From: Seohaeicola saemankumensis
GTDB taxonomy: Bacteria > Pseudomonadota > Alphaproteobacteria > Rhodobacterales > Rhodobacteraceae
DNA length: 64,000 nt
Direction: 5' to 3'
Assembly (NCBI RefSeq): GCF_021021435.1
Contig: NZ_JAINWI010000009.1
Span: forward strand, 62,001-126,000
Below the pieces are notes generated by a model. That model saw only the letters and a program-made list of their open reading frames with translations. It searched no databases and was not told where the DNA came from. Positions 10,132 through 18,226 of this stretch are shown piece after piece (position 1 is the first letter of the stretch; the number at the start of each line of letters is the position of its first letter). The translations under genes and the position numbers were made by a program.

Positions 10132-10578
10132 ATGAAAAAGATACTGGCCGTTGTTTTTGCAGGCTTATTGGCGTTTCCAGCCGGTGCCGCAGATACTGCT
10201 GAAGGACCGCCCGAATTACCGGTCATGTCGGGCGACGATGTGGATTTGAAAGAATTTCTCTGGATAAAGCGGCCCATCGTGGTGTTTGCAGACACACCCA
10301 ATGATCCCAGCTTCATCCAGCAGATGGATTTTCTCGAGGAAGATATCCCCGCGATCCTGTTGCGCGACATCATCGTGGTGACCGACACAGACCCTGCAGC
10401 AAAATCCGAATTGCGTCGCACTCTGCGCCCGCGCGGTTTCATGCTGGTGCTGATGGACAAGGATGGCGGCGTCAAGATGCGAAAGCCCGCGCCCTGGGAC
10501 ATGCGCGAGATACGTCGCAGCATCGACAAGTGGCCCACCAGACAGCAGGAAATCCGCGACAATCTGGGCAAGGAATAG
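10132..10578 (+). CDS. DUF4174 secreted protein
   Basis: 148 residues from ATG 10132, preceded by GGGACAGGAG. A signal peptide is clear (MKKILAVVFAGLLAFPAGAA). The mature part matches the DUF4174 pattern: LWIKRPIVVFADTPNDPSF, an acidic DIIVVTDTD segment, and GFMLVLMDKDGGVKMRKPAP near the C terminus, a thioredoxin-like layout without a CXXC pair. Function is unknown. An in-frame ATG at 10057 would put 25 residues before the signal peptide and is not used. It is convergent with pccA, with a very long palindrome between the stops. Confidence 0.82.
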   Translation: MKKILAVVFAGLLAFPAGAADTAEGPPELPVMSGDDVDLKEFLWIKRPIVVFADTPNDPSFIQQMDFLEEDIPAILLRDIIVVTDTDPAAKSELRRTLRPRGFMLVLMDKDGGVKMRKPAPWDMREIRRSIDKWPTRQQEIRDNLGKE

Positions 10579-10580
10579 AT

Positions 10581-10654
10581 CGCCGCGCCCGCATACATGC
10601 CCCGAAGATCCCCCGCCAGGGGGGACCAGAGGGGCTTGTATGCGGGCGCGGCGG
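10581..10654. repeat. Long inverted repeat between convergent genes
   Basis: Arms at 10581-10603 and 10631-10653 are complementary at 22 of 23 positions (one A/T mismatch), with a 27-base loop that itself folds (GATCCCCC against GGGGGGAC). It fills the gap between the DUF4174 stop (10578) and the pccA stop (10663). It could terminate both transcripts, although neither side has a T-tract; it may instead be a REP-like palindromic element. Confidence 0.75.
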
Positions 10655-10662
10655 TCATGGCC

Positions 10663-12663
10663 TCACTCGAATTCCATGATCACAGCATCCACGGACAAGC
10701 TGTCACCGGGTGCGGCATTGATCTTGGCGACAACGCCCTTGCGCTCGGCCCGCAGGATGTTTTCCATCTTCATGGCCTCGACGGTACAAAGCGATTGACC
10801 GTCCTGCACCTCGTCCCCGACAGCGACGTTGATCTTTACGATCAGGCCCGGCATCGGACAAAGCAGCAGCTTGGACGTGTCGGGCGGCGTCTTCTCGATC
10901 ATCAGACCGGCCAGTTCGGCCTGACGTGGCGTGCGGACATGCACCTTGAGGTCCGCCCCGCGCGAGCGGATACGGAACCCGCCCGAGATTTTGCCAACCT
11001 TCAGCACCAGCGACTCGTCTCCGACCTGCAAAACGGCCAGTTGATCTCCAGGTGTCCAGTCGCTGGTCACCCGCAGGTCGGACCCGTCCTCGAAACACAC
11101 GGTCGATCCGCTCTGATCGGCCTTGATCGTCACCGGATAACTGTGACCCTGCAGGCTCACGACCCAGTCGCTGCCAACCTTGCGTTCGTGGTTACCCATC
11201 CGGCCCGACACCCGCGCACGGCGGATTTCGCCCACGCGGTGCATGGCGGCGGTCGCGGCGGCAATGCGGCGCAACACATCGTCGGGCAGTGCAACACCGT
11301 TGAACCCGTCAGGGAATTCCTCGGCGATGAAGGCCGTGGTGATGTTGCCCGACACGAATTTGGGATGGTCCATCACCGCGCTGAGGAAGGGCAGGTTATG
11401 CCCGATGCCTTCCACTTCGAAACCGTCCAGCGCATTGCGCATAGCTTCGATCGAATCCGCGCGCGTCGGCCCCCATGTGCACAGCTTGGCGATCATCGGA
11501 TCGTAATACATGCTGATCTCGCCACCTTCGTAGACGCCTGTATCGTTGCGCACGACATGGCCCGCCGCGACGACCTCGGCAGGCGGACGGTAACGCGTCA
11601 GCCGCCCGATCGAGGGCAGGAACCCGCGATAGGGGTCTTCGGCATAAAGCCGGCTTTCCATCGCCCAACCGTTCAGCTTAACATCCGCCTGTTTGATCGA
11701 CAGCACCTCGCCATAAGCCACGCGGATCATCTGCTCGACCAGATCGACGCCGGTGATCAACTCGGTCACGGGATGTTCCACCTGAAGGCGGGTATTCATC
11801 TCGAGGAAATAGAAATTGCGGTCGCCGTCGACAATGAATTCCACGGTGCCCGCCGAGGTATAGCCCACCGCTGCGGCCAGCGCGCAAGCCTGTTCGCCCA
11901 TCGCCTTGCGGGTCGCCGCGTCCAGAAACGGGCTTGGCGCCTCTTCGATCACCTTCTGGTTGCGGCGCTGGATCGAACATTCCCGCTCGCCCAGATAGAT
12001 CGTGTTGCCGTGACTGTCGGCCAGCACCTGAATCTCGATATGGCGCGGCTGGGTCACGAATTTCTCGATAAAGATGCGGTCATCGCCAAAGGAACTGGCT
12101 GCCTCGTTTTTCGAGGACTCAAACCCCTCGCGGACTTCGTCTTCCTTCCACGCGATCCGCATACCCTTACCGCCGCCACCGGCCGAGGCCTTGATCATCA
12201 CCGGATAGCCGATCTCGCCCGAAATCTTGACGGCCTCATCCGCATCCGCGATCAGCCCCATGTAACCAGGGACAGTTGACACGCCCGCCTCGGCTGCGAT
12301 CTTTTTCGAAGTGATCTTGTCGCCCATCTTCTCAATGGCGCCCACGGGCGGCCCGATAAAGGCCACACCAGCCGCGGCCAAAGCTTCAGCGAACTTGCTG
12401 TTTTCGGACAGAAAACCATAGCCCGGATGCACTGCTTCAGCACCTGTTTGGCGGATGGCCTCCATGACCTTGTCGATCACAATATAGGACTGGTTCGCCG
12501 GCGCCGGGCCGATATGCACCGCCTCGTCCGCCATCTGCACATGCAACGCCTGACGGTCGGCATCCGAGTAGATCGCCACGGTCTTGATACCCATCTTGCG
12601 GGCGGTCTTGATGACACGGCAGGCGATCTCGCCCCGATTTGCGATCAGGATCTTCTTGAACAT
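10663..12663 (-). CDS. pccA: Propionyl-CoA carboxylase, biotin subunit
   Basis: The alpha chain carries biotin carboxylase and biotin carrier functions; with PccB it makes methylmalonyl-CoA from propionyl-CoA, bicarbonate and ATP. 666 residues from MFKKILIANRGEIACRV. ATP-grasp features are present: KASAGGGGKGMRIAW, ECSIQRRNQKVIEEAPSP, FLEMNTRLQVEHPVTE. After a linker (BT-like) domain the C-terminal biotinyl domain has the attachment site CTVEAMKMENIL. AGAAGGA precedes ATG 12663; 36 upstream in-frame residues were rejected. Family alternatives (acetyl- or methylcrotonyl-CoA carboxylase) are less likely given the nearby pccB, mcm and pccR. Confidence 0.96.
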   Translation of the reverse strand: MFKKILIANRGEIACRVIKTARKMGIKTVAIYSDADRQALHVQMADEAVHIGPAPANQSYIVIDKVMEAIRQTGAEAVHPGYGFLSENSKFAEALAAAGVAFIGPPVGAIEKMGDKITSKKIAAEAGVSTVPGYMGLIADADEAVKISGEIGYPVMIKASAGGGGKGMRIAWKEDEVREGFESSKNEAASSFGDDRIFIEKFVTQPRHIEIQVLADSHGNTIYLGERECSIQRRNQKVIEEAPSPFLDAATRKAMGEQACALAAAVGYTSAGTVEFIVDGDRNFYFLEMNTRLQVEHPVTELITGVDLVEQMIRVAYGEVLSIKQADVKLNGWAMESRLYAEDPYRGFLPSIGRLTRYRPPAEVVAAGHVVRNDTGVYEGGEISMYYDPMIAKLCTWGPTRADSIEAMRNALDGFEVEGIGHNLPFLSAVMDHPKFVSGNITTAFIAEEFPDGFNGVALPDDVLRRIAAATAAMHRVGEIRRARVSGRMGNHERKVGSDWVVSLQGHSYPVTIKADQSGSTVCFEDGSDLRVTSDWTPGDQLAVLQVGDESLVLKVGKISGGFRIRSRGADLKVHVRTPRQAELAGLMIEKTPPDTSKLLLCPMPGLIVKINVAVGDEVQDGQSLCTVEAMKMENILRAERKGVVAKINAAPGDSLSVDAVIMEFE

Positions 12664-12728
12664 CTCAGGTTCCTTCTGGTGCTTGGCAACGGGCATGCTG
12701 TCCCGCCGATGAGAGGTCTTCGGACATG

Positions 12729-12761
12729 AAAAAACCACCGCGCCCGATAAGGGCCCGATGG
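12729..12761 (-). terminator. Rho-independent terminator of the small lipoprotein gene
   Basis: Read on the minus strand, an 11-position stem (CCATCGGGCCC with GGGCGCGGTGG, ten pairs including one G-T) encloses TTATC and is followed by six T. It separates the lipoprotein gene from pccA, so pccA must have its own promoter in the 60 bp that remain. Confidence 0.8.
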
Positions 12762-12815
12762 CTATCTGCATGTCTGTTCACAAGGTGCGGACGAATGCCC
12801 GCAACGGCCTTGGCG

Positions 12816-13019
12816 TTAGCAGCGGCCGGGATTGCTCTGGCAGTAAAGCACGTTTGCTGCGCCGCCGATGACCGCGCCGCTGACAGGGTTGCCGTCCAGC
12901 ACGATCGCTGTGCCGGCACCTGCACCCGCACCGATGACGCCCTGTTCGAGCGCCGTGTCGCCACAAGCTGCAAGTGTGAGAGCGCATACTGCGCCGACGA
13001 CCCATTTCGTGATTTGCAT
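12816..13019 (-). CDS. Small glycine-zipper lipoprotein
   Basis: 67 residues. Signal peptide with lipobox LTLAAC (lipidated Cys at residue 19), then VIGAGAGAGTAIVL and VSGAVIGGAANVLY, two Gly-rich zipper segments that could form a tight helical hairpin at the membrane, and a short tail with two further Cys (CQSNPGRC) that might form a disulfide. A GGAAGG ribosome site precedes ATG 13019. A terminator follows directly, so it is probably transcribed alone. Function unknown; small lipoproteins of this type are frequent in Rhodobacterales envelopes. Confidence 0.82.
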   Translation of the reverse strand: MQITKWVVGAVCALTLAACGDTALEQGVIGAGAGAGTAIVLDGNPVSGAVIGGAANVLYCQSNPGRC

Positions 13020-13157
13020 AATGTATAGCCTTCCAGGTTGAACTTTGTTCCAGCGATGGAGGATGACACAACATTCACAACATAAAAAGGCGCGCGGCTA
13101 ATTTTCCCGGAATGGGCAAGGCTTCGCCTATCGGGTGAACGCATTGACCTTGCTGTC

Positions 13158-13200
13158 AAAAAAATGGGCGGGGTGCCTAGGGGAAAGGCACACCGCCCAT
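13158..13200 (-). terminator. Strong rho-independent terminator (minus strand)
   Basis: On the minus strand ATGGGCGG pairs with CCGCCCAT (8 bp); after a mismatch an inner TGTGCC/GGCAC-type 5-bp stem follows, and the hairpin is trailed by seven T. The nearest upstream gene on that strand ends at 13372, leaving a 170-nt transcribed leader or tail with its own structure. Confidence 0.85.
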
Positions 13201-13371
13201 CAGGGGAAGGGTAACGGAACAGACTGCCAGTCTTCGCCCGAAGGGGTTGGGCTACCACTACCGGGCCGAGACTGCCGCAAGTTTTCTGCCCCGCCAAGCG
13301 CGATTCGCAGGCTTGAAAAAACTGGGCCATTTCCTGCCCAAAGCGACCGAACGTCTGCAAAAACCCGCCGA
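13201..13371 (-). ncRNA. Candidate small RNA or structured 3' UTR
   Basis: This non-coding gap (350 bp from 13020 to 13371 in total) has a stem at 13228-13274: CAGTCT pairs with AGACTG and, after a two-base internal loop, GCCCG with CGGGC. It leads straight into the strong terminator at 13158-13200. No conserved riboswitch, 6S, SRP or tmRNA motif was recognised, and no convincing promoter is visible. It could be an independent sRNA or the 3' UTR of the gene ending at 13372. The remaining part (13020-13157) holds only the leader of the lipoprotein gene. Confidence 0.3.
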
Positions 13372-13719
13372 TCATTCCTCGAACACCTCGGGAAACGCGG
13401 CGCGCGCAGCATCGACGTCGATAACCAGCAGCGCTTCATAACTTTCGGGATCGAAAGGCTCGGACGCGGGCACGACCTCGCGCCCGAACAACCAACTCAG
13501 GCGGCCTGCATCCAGATTACCGCGCTCGAATGGCTCATCCCCGAAATGCATCCACAAGGCTTCCATGAATGCCGCATCAGCGCGCCTGTCCACGGCCTTG
13601 CGGTCGCGGTAGCGTTCCCGTCGGGACAGGGGCGTGATCCCTTTCGGGTTCGCGCGTCGGATAATGAACTGGAAGTCACTTCCCGGCAGACGCCCCGGAA
13701 AACCGCGATGCTTCAGCAT
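13372..13719 (-). CDS. Conserved-looking protein of unknown function
   Basis: 115 residues, MLKHRGFPGRLPGSDFQFI, with a strong ribosome site (GGAGGG). A basic N-terminal part (LSRRERYRDRKAVDRRADAA) is followed by a compact acidic region (FMEALWMHFGDEPFERGNL, LSWLFGREVVPAS, FDPESYEALLVIDVDAARAA). There is no signal peptide or membrane segment, so it should be cytoplasmic. I do not recognise the family. Codon use and a good Shine-Dalgarno favour a real gene over the opposite-strand frames. Confidence 0.6.
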   Translation of the reverse strand: MLKHRGFPGRLPGSDFQFIIRRANPKGITPLSRRERYRDRKAVDRRADAAFMEALWMHFGDEPFERGNLDAGRLSWLFGREVVPASEPFDPESYEALLVIDVDAARAAFPEVFEE

Positions 13720-13886
13720 AATACGCCCTCCAGGTTTGATTGCCCCGGAACCGCGTCACGATAACAGCCTGTCAATGCAGGGGCAGCCGTGCGGTGCTGT
13801 GCCCGACTGTCTACCGCCTTTTGCACTACGATTGTCGCCATCAACGGGTTCTGGCTGGCGATCAAAGGTCGGGGCCGGATAGGGGC

Positions 13887-13909
13887 CGGCAGCGGCCAGA
13901 GGCCTGCCG
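13887..13909 (-). terminator. GC hairpin downstream of the 47-aa lipoprotein
   Basis: CGGCA (13887-13891) pairs with TGCCG (13905-13909) around a GGCC-AGA-GGCC inner stem with a two-base bulge. It lies 18 bp past the stop of the small lipoprotein on the minus strand. It lacks a T-tract, so termination is a guess. The rest of 13720-13886 shows nothing I can name. Confidence 0.4.
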
Positions 13910-13926
13910 CCGGTCCCGATTGGTGG

Positions 13927-14070
13927 TTACTTGTATTTGCCGGTGTAGCTCGGCTCCATCGAGATGGGCGCAGGCTCAACAACGACGAATTCTTCTTCTT
14001 TAGGCTTCGAGCAGGCTGCCACGAGGACAACCATGCCAAGAACCAACATGCTCGTGATGTTCTTCGACAT
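13927..14070 (-). CDS. 47-residue lipoprotein
   Basis: A short gene read directly from the minus strand. The peptide starts MSKNITSMLVLGMVVLVAAC, a lipoprotein signal with lipobox LVAAC (Cys at residue 20), then SKPKEEEFVVVEPAPISMEP and ends SYTGKYK. GGAGAAACAG stands just upstream of ATG 14068-14070. The charged EEE run, alternating V/P stretch and a basic end look like an extended tether from the membrane. I recall similar very short lipoproteins with a TGKYK-like end in other roseobacters, but this needs a search. Function unknown. Confidence 0.8.
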   Translation of the reverse strand: MSKNITSMLVLGMVVLVAACSKPKEEEFVVVEPAPISMEPSYTGKYK

Positions 14071-14284
14071 CTGTTTCTCCAGTTACTTGTTCCAGACAGA
14101 ACCCCGCCCTGTGACGCGGCCTGCCTCCTGTACGAGGTATCGGTCACATGGATGCGACCAGTTGTGATCATACCGGAACAAGGTGACGAAACATATCGGG
14201 AGCCGTGAAAGTGGCTATGCTGTGTCAGAAAAGACTCATTCGGGCCGCTGAATGAAGTCCGCCCCGCAAGATATTGTGGAAGCA

Positions 14285-14677
14285 TCAGAATTCCTCCCAG
14301 ATACAGCGGCCTTCACGGATCGTGAAAACCTCGAAATATTGTACCGTTCCGGGATCGGACTGACCGAATTCGAGCGGCTTGTCCATGAGAGAGACAACAA
14401 CTTGCGAAACCTCCTCGCCCGCCGCATCCAGCATCGGCACTGCAGTGCCATCGCAAAGCACAGCGAAGTCACCCTGCACCTTGTCATAGACGGCATCATC
14501 CGCCAACGCGGGCATCACATAGCGAAACCGAGCCCAGCGCGCGCCATCGGGCTGGACTTCGACAAACCCCTCCAGCAGTTCGGCATTGAACCCTGAGGGA
14601 AGTGCTGTCTGCCCCTCAGCCATACCAGTGGTAAGGGCGCTGGCCGCAACCATCCAAAGTCCGCAAGACCGGATCAT
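14285..14677 (-). CDS. Secreted protein, possibly DUF6497 family
   Basis: 130 residues from ATG 14677. The N terminus MIRSCGLWMVAASALTTGMA is a signal peptide, cleaved around AEGQ. The mature domain (GFNAELLEGFVEVQPDGARW, RFRYVMPAL, FAVLCDGTAVPMLD, VSLMDKPLEFG, FEVFTIREGRCIWEEF) contains two Cys that may pair in the periplasm. Its start overlaps the stop of the upstream gene by four bases (ATGA), so the two are co-translated. The family name is from memory of similar alphaproteobacterial proteins and is tentative; the function is unknown. Confidence 0.7.
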   Translation of the reverse strand: MIRSCGLWMVAASALTTGMAEGQTALPSGFNAELLEGFVEVQPDGARWARFRYVMPALADDAVYDKVQGDFAVLCDGTAVPMLDAAGEEVSQVVVSLMDKPLEFGQSDPGTVQYFEVFTIREGRCIWEEF

Positions 14678-15096
14678 GCCGCCCCCCCTGCATGGCGTAG
14701 CCAGCGGGATTGACGGGCCGGATCGGAAAGAAGATCGTATAGCATCGCTTCGACCCGCAGGCGCAGCGCCGCAGCAGGCACGCCGCCCTGCAACGCCCCG
14801 CCCGCTGTCAGATGCATCGAATCGCCTGCACGCACGACCCGCACCACAGGCCGGAAACCGCGCAGATCGCGCAGGCGCCGCCAAACATCCTGACGCACTT
14901 GATGGGCCAGACGCGCACGACCAACCCCGCGGCCCTGCCCTTGTAGCACAAGCGAGGCCGAGACATCGAAGCGCGCAGGCAAATGCCGCGACAGGGTCAG
15001 AACCTCCCCGTCACGCACAAGGTGCCACGCACCCTGCCGCGTTATCCGCGCATCTTCTGCAACCCCGACCATCCGGCGCGACACCCTTTTTACCAA
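14674..15096 (-). CDS. Basic protein of unknown function
   Basis: 140 residues, strongly basic (many Arg), no signal peptide. Segments such as GAWHLVRDGEVLTLSRHLPA, RFDVSASLVLQGQGRG and LRDLRGFRPVVRVVRAGDSM look like beta strands separated by turns, and the C terminus (ALRLRVEAMLYDLLSDPARQ) is helical. It is coupled by ATGA to the secreted protein downstream, and lies between that gene and pccB. No family recognised. Confidence 0.6.
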   Translation of the reverse strand: MVKRVSRRMVGVAEDARITRQGAWHLVRDGEVLTLSRHLPARFDVSASLVLQGQGRGVGRARLAHQVRQDVWRRLRDLRGFRPVVRVVRAGDSMHLTAGGALQGGVPAAALRLRVEAMLYDLLSDPARQSRWLRHAGGAA

Positions 15097-15167
15097 GTTG
15101 AATTACCGAAAACTCCGGACCCACCCCTCACGCCTCCTCGCGCGGGGGGCAGGCCTCTTGTCCCGCG

Positions 15168-16700
15168 CTACAGCGGGATGTTGTCATGCTTCTTCCAAGG
15201 ATTGGTCAGCTTCTTGCTGCGCAACGCCGCAAAAGCCCGCGACACGCGCCGCCTTGTGCTATGCGGCTGGATCACTTCGTCGATGAAACCGCGTTCGGCG
15301 GCGACGAAGGGATTGGCAAACCGGTCCTCGTAATCCTTGACGCGACCCGCGATCTTTTCGGGATCGTTCAATTCGCTGCGATACAGAATCTCTGTCGCAC
15401 CTTTCGATCCCATCACCGCAATTTCGGATGTGGGCCAGGCGTAGTTCACATCGCCCTGCAAATGCTTGGACGCCATCACGACATAGGCCCCGCCATAAGC
15501 TTTGCGGGTAATCACCGTAACCTTCGGCACCGTTGCCTCGCCATAGGCGAACAGCAGTTTCGCACCATGCTTGATCACGCCGTTATATTCCTGCGTCGTG
15601 CCCGGCAGGAAGCCCGGCACATCCACCAACGTCAGGATTGGGATTTCAAAGGCATCGCAGAAGCGCACGAAACGCGCGGCCTTGCGGCTGCTGTCGATAT
15701 CCAGACAGCCTGCCAACACCATCGGTTGGTTGGCCACGACACCTACGCTTTGGCCTTCCAGACGGATAAAGCCGGTGATGATATTGCGTGCAAAGTCTTC
15801 CTGTATCTCGTAGAAATCGCCCTCATCCGCGACCTTCAGGATCAACTCCTTCATGTCATAGGGCATGTTGGGGTTTTCCGGCACCAGCGTATCCAGACTC
15901 ATCTCGATCCGCGCGGGATCGTCGAAGAAAGGACGCACCGGCGGCTTCTCGCGGTTGTTGAGAGGCAGGAAATCCACCAGGCGGCGCACTTCGGCCAAAG
16001 CCTCGACATCGTTCTCGAACGCACCATCGGCGACGCTGGATTTCTTGGTATGGGTCGAGGCACCGCCCAGTTCCTCGGCGGTGACAACCTCGTTGGTGAC
16101 GGTTTTCACCACATCGGGACCGGTCACGAACATGTAGGAGCTGTCTTTCACCATGAAGATGAAATCGGTCATCGCGGGGCTGTAGACAGCGCCACCCGCA
16201 CATGGTCCCATGATCAGGCTGATCTGCGGCACCACGCCCGAGGCCAAAATATTGCGCTTGAACACCTCGCCGTAAGCGGCAAGCGAAGACACGCCTTCCT
16301 GAATCCGCGCACCGCCCGAATCGTTGATACCGATAACAGGGGCACCGTTCTGCACCGCCATATCCATTATCTTGCAGATTTTCGCCGCATGGGTTTCGGA
16401 CACCGAGCCACCCAGCACGGTGAAATCCTGGCTGAACACATAGACCATCCGGCCATTGATGGTGCCCCAGCCCGTGACGACACCATCACCGCGCGGCTTG
16501 CTTTCCTCCATCCCGAAATCGGTGCAGCGATGGGTTACGAACATGTCGTATTCCTCAAAGCTGCCCTCATCCAGCAACAGCTCGATCCGCTCGCGCGCGG
16601 TCAGCTTGCCCTTGGAATGCTGTGCATCAATGCGTGGCTGCCCCCCGCCAAGACGTGCGGCGGCGCGGCGCTCTTCGAGTTCCTGAAGGATGTCTTTCAT
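15168..16700 (-). CDS. pccB: Propionyl-CoA carboxylase, carboxyltransferase subunit
   Basis: The beta chain transfers the carboxyl group from carboxybiotin to propionyl-CoA. 510 residues, the usual length, with both crotonase-like halves: N-terminal oxyanion region [19 protein letters not shown] and [19 protein letters not shown], and C-terminal [20 protein letters not shown] and [21 protein letters not shown] precedes ATG 16700. Divergent from the MFS gene; the shared 243-bp gap holds TTTGCAAA-type sites that I assign to PccR. It is separated from pccA by about 2.5 kb of small genes. Confidence 0.97.
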   Translation of the reverse strand: MKDILQELEERRAAARLGGGQPRIDAQHSKGKLTARERIELLLDEGSFEEYDMFVTHRCTDFGMEESKPRGDGVVTGWGTINGRMVYVFSQDFTVLGGSVSETHAAKICKIMDMAVQNGAPVIGINDSGGARIQEGVSSLAAYGEVFKRNILASGVVPQISLIMGPCAGGAVYSPAMTDFIFMVKDSSYMFVTGPDVVKTVTNEVVTAEELGGASTHTKKSSVADGAFENDVEALAEVRRLVDFLPLNNREKPPVRPFFDDPARIEMSLDTLVPENPNMPYDMKELILKVADEGDFYEIQEDFARNIITGFIRLEGQSVGVVANQPMVLAGCLDIDSSRKAARFVRFCDAFEIPILTLVDVPGFLPGTTQEYNGVIKHGAKLLFAYGEATVPKVTVITRKAYGGAYVVMASKHLQGDVNYAWPTSEIAVMGSKGATEILYRSELNDPEKIAGRVKDYEDRFANPFVAAERGFIDEVIQPHSTRRRVSRAFAALRSKKLTNPWKKHDNIPL

Positions 16701-16834
16701 CGGCTCTTCCCTGCTGCTGCCGCCGTGCTCCGGAAGAATATCCGGGCCCGACGGCCTTCATCGCGGACAAGACCTTGCGGTCTGTCTTCTTGCGCTCCGG
16801 TATAGGGCGGCTTCATCATCAAACAAAGCAGATT

Positions 16835-16882
16835 TCGGCAAATTTGCAAACTATTGGCAATAGTCATCCTGCAAATTGCAAA
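16835..16882. promoter_or_regulatory. PccR-type operator cluster upstream of pccB
   Basis: A perfect TTTGCAAA lies at 16843-16850. It is flanked by weaker octamers TCGGCAAA (16835), TTGGCAAT (16854, inside the palindrome ATTGGCAAT), CCTGCAAA (16868) and ATTGCAAA (16875). The same perfect octamer occurs twice upstream of pccR. I recall TTTGCAAA-type sites described for PccR of Rhodobacter sphaeroides; assignment here is by that analogy. The cluster is 135-182 bp upstream of pccB and 62-109 bp upstream of the MFS gene. Confidence 0.75.
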
Positions 16883-16943
16883 GCGGCATATTTCTGCACC
16901 CCGGCAATGGACTTCCCCAAATCGGCATCTTACGCATTCAGCC

Positions 16944-18158
16944 ATGCAAGAGCCGAAACCCGTCCGCTATCTGGACCGCTCCACCGCCCCTCATGTGACG
17001 ACGCTGATCCTGCTGGCAGGGATCTCGGCTATGGCCATGAATATCTTTCTGCCATCCCTCCCCGGTATGGCGCTGCATTTCGAGGTGGATTACAGCGTCA
17101 TGCAGCTATCGGTCGCCACCTATCTTTCCATGAGCGCGGTGCTGCAAATCCTGATCGGCCCTATATCGGACAAGATCGGGCGTCGGCCTGTGATCCTGTG
17201 GGGTGTGATCCTGTTCTGCCTTGCGACACTGGGTTGCCTACTGGCCCCGAATGCGACCGTCTTTTTGATCTTCCGCGCCCTTCAGGCAGTAGTCGCCGTA
17301 GCGATGGTTCTCAGCCGCGCTGTGGTGCGTGATATGTATACGCAAGACCGCGCCGCCTCGATGATTGGCTACGTGACGATGGGCATGGCCGTGGTGCCGA
17401 TGATCGCCCCCGCGATTGGCGGCATTTTGGAGGATGCCTTTGGCTGGCAGGCAAATTTCGGGATGCTGCTGCTGTGTGGTGTGCTGGTTCTGGTCATTGC
17501 ATGGCGCGATCTGGGCGAGACAGGAACGCCCAGCGAGAATTCCATCGGGCAGCAATTCCGCGAATATCCCGAATTGCTGCGATCACAGCGTTTTTGGGGC
17601 TATTGCCTGGCCTCGGCATTCGGCTCGGGTGCGTTCTTCGCCTATCTCGGCGGCGCGCCTTTTGTCGGCACGCAGGTTTTTGGCCTGACGCCCAGCCAGT
17701 TGGGTTTGTATTTCGCAGCCCCTTCGATCGGTTATTTCCTTGGCAACTGGGCCACGGGCGTTCTTGCCGCGCGGCACGGAGTCAACCGGATGGTACTCTC
17801 GGGCACGATCATCTCGGTGATCGGCATGGGCCTGTCGCTGATCGTCAGCTATTCCGGCTTTTCCGGCCCCATCACCTTCTTTGGCTTCATGAGCCTTGTC
17901 GGTGTGGGCAACGGCATGGTGATCGCCAATGCAACCGCAGGCATGCTGTCGGTGCGTCCGCACCTGGCAGGCACGGCATCAGGCCTAGGCGGGGCAATCA
18001 TGATTGGCGGCGGCGCGGGCCTATCCGCACTGGCAGGCGCATTGCTGAAGCCCGGACGGGGCGAGTTCCCGCTGGTCTGGATCATGTTCGTCACCTCGGT
18101 TCTGGCGGTGCTTGCGATCCTCTACGTCATCCGCCGCGAGCGGCAACTGGGCTTCTGA
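16944..18158 (+). CDS. MFS transporter, Bcr/CflA type
   Basis: 404 residues with twelve predicted membrane helices. The DHA1-family loop between helices 2 and 3 is ISDKIGRRPVILWG, and the motif-C-like GYVTMGMAVVPMIAPAIGG in helix 5 marks a drug/proton antiporter. Bcr/CflA members export bicyclomycin, sulfonamides, chloramphenicol or short peptides such as Cys-containing metabolites; the real substrate here is not known. It is divergent from pccB and only 68 bp upstream of pccR, so it may be co-regulated with propionate genes. Start ATG 16944 gives the usual short cytoplasmic N terminus; the ribosome site is weak. Confidence 0.88.
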   Translation: MQEPKPVRYLDRSTAPHVTTLILLAGISAMAMNIFLPSLPGMALHFEVDYSVMQLSVATYLSMSAVLQILIGPISDKIGRRPVILWGVILFCLATLGCLLAPNATVFLIFRALQAVVAVAMVLSRAVVRDMYTQDRAASMIGYVTMGMAVVPMIAPAIGGILEDAFGWQANFGMLLLCGVLVLVIAWRDLGETGTPSENSIGQQFREYPELLRSQRFWGYCLASAFGSGAFFAYLGGAPFVGTQVFGLTPSQLGLYFAAPSIGYFLGNWATGVLAARHGVNRMVLSGTIISVIGMGLSLIVSYSGFSGPITFFGFMSLVGVGNGMVIANATAGMLSVRPHLAGTASGLGGAIMIGGGAGLSALAGALLKPGRGEFPLVWIMFVTSVLAVLAILYVIRRERQLGF

Positions 18159-18177
18159 CCCCCCTTGCCCCAACAGA

Positions 18178-18217
18178 TTTGCAAAGTTAGGCTTCCGGTC
18201 AATCCGGACTTTGCAAA
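18178..18217. promoter_or_regulatory. PccR autoregulatory operator pair
   Basis: Two perfect TTTGCAAA palindromes at 18178-18185 and 18210-18217, 32 bp apart centre to centre (about three helical turns), between the MFS stop and the pccR start at 18227. The second overlaps the region where RNA polymerase or the ribosome would bind, consistent with self-repression. Confidence 0.8.
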
Positions 18218-18226
18218 GGCACCTTC

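Noticed and set aside
10597-12279. 560-codon open frame opposite pccA
   Set aside because: Antisense shadow; pccA on the other strand has complete biotin carboxylase and biotinyl motifs.
13201-13371. Cobalamin riboswitch, 6S RNA, SRP RNA or tmRNA
   Set aside because: No B12-box, no SRP GGAAGC-type loop, no 6S bubble and no tRNA-like end; kept only as an unnamed candidate.
12665-13375. 236-codon minus-strand frame through the small lipoprotein and terminators
   Set aside because: Runs through two strong terminator hairpins and overlaps the lipoprotein gene in another frame.
15186-16805. 539-codon open frame opposite pccB
   Set aside because: Antisense shadow of a confidently assigned gene.
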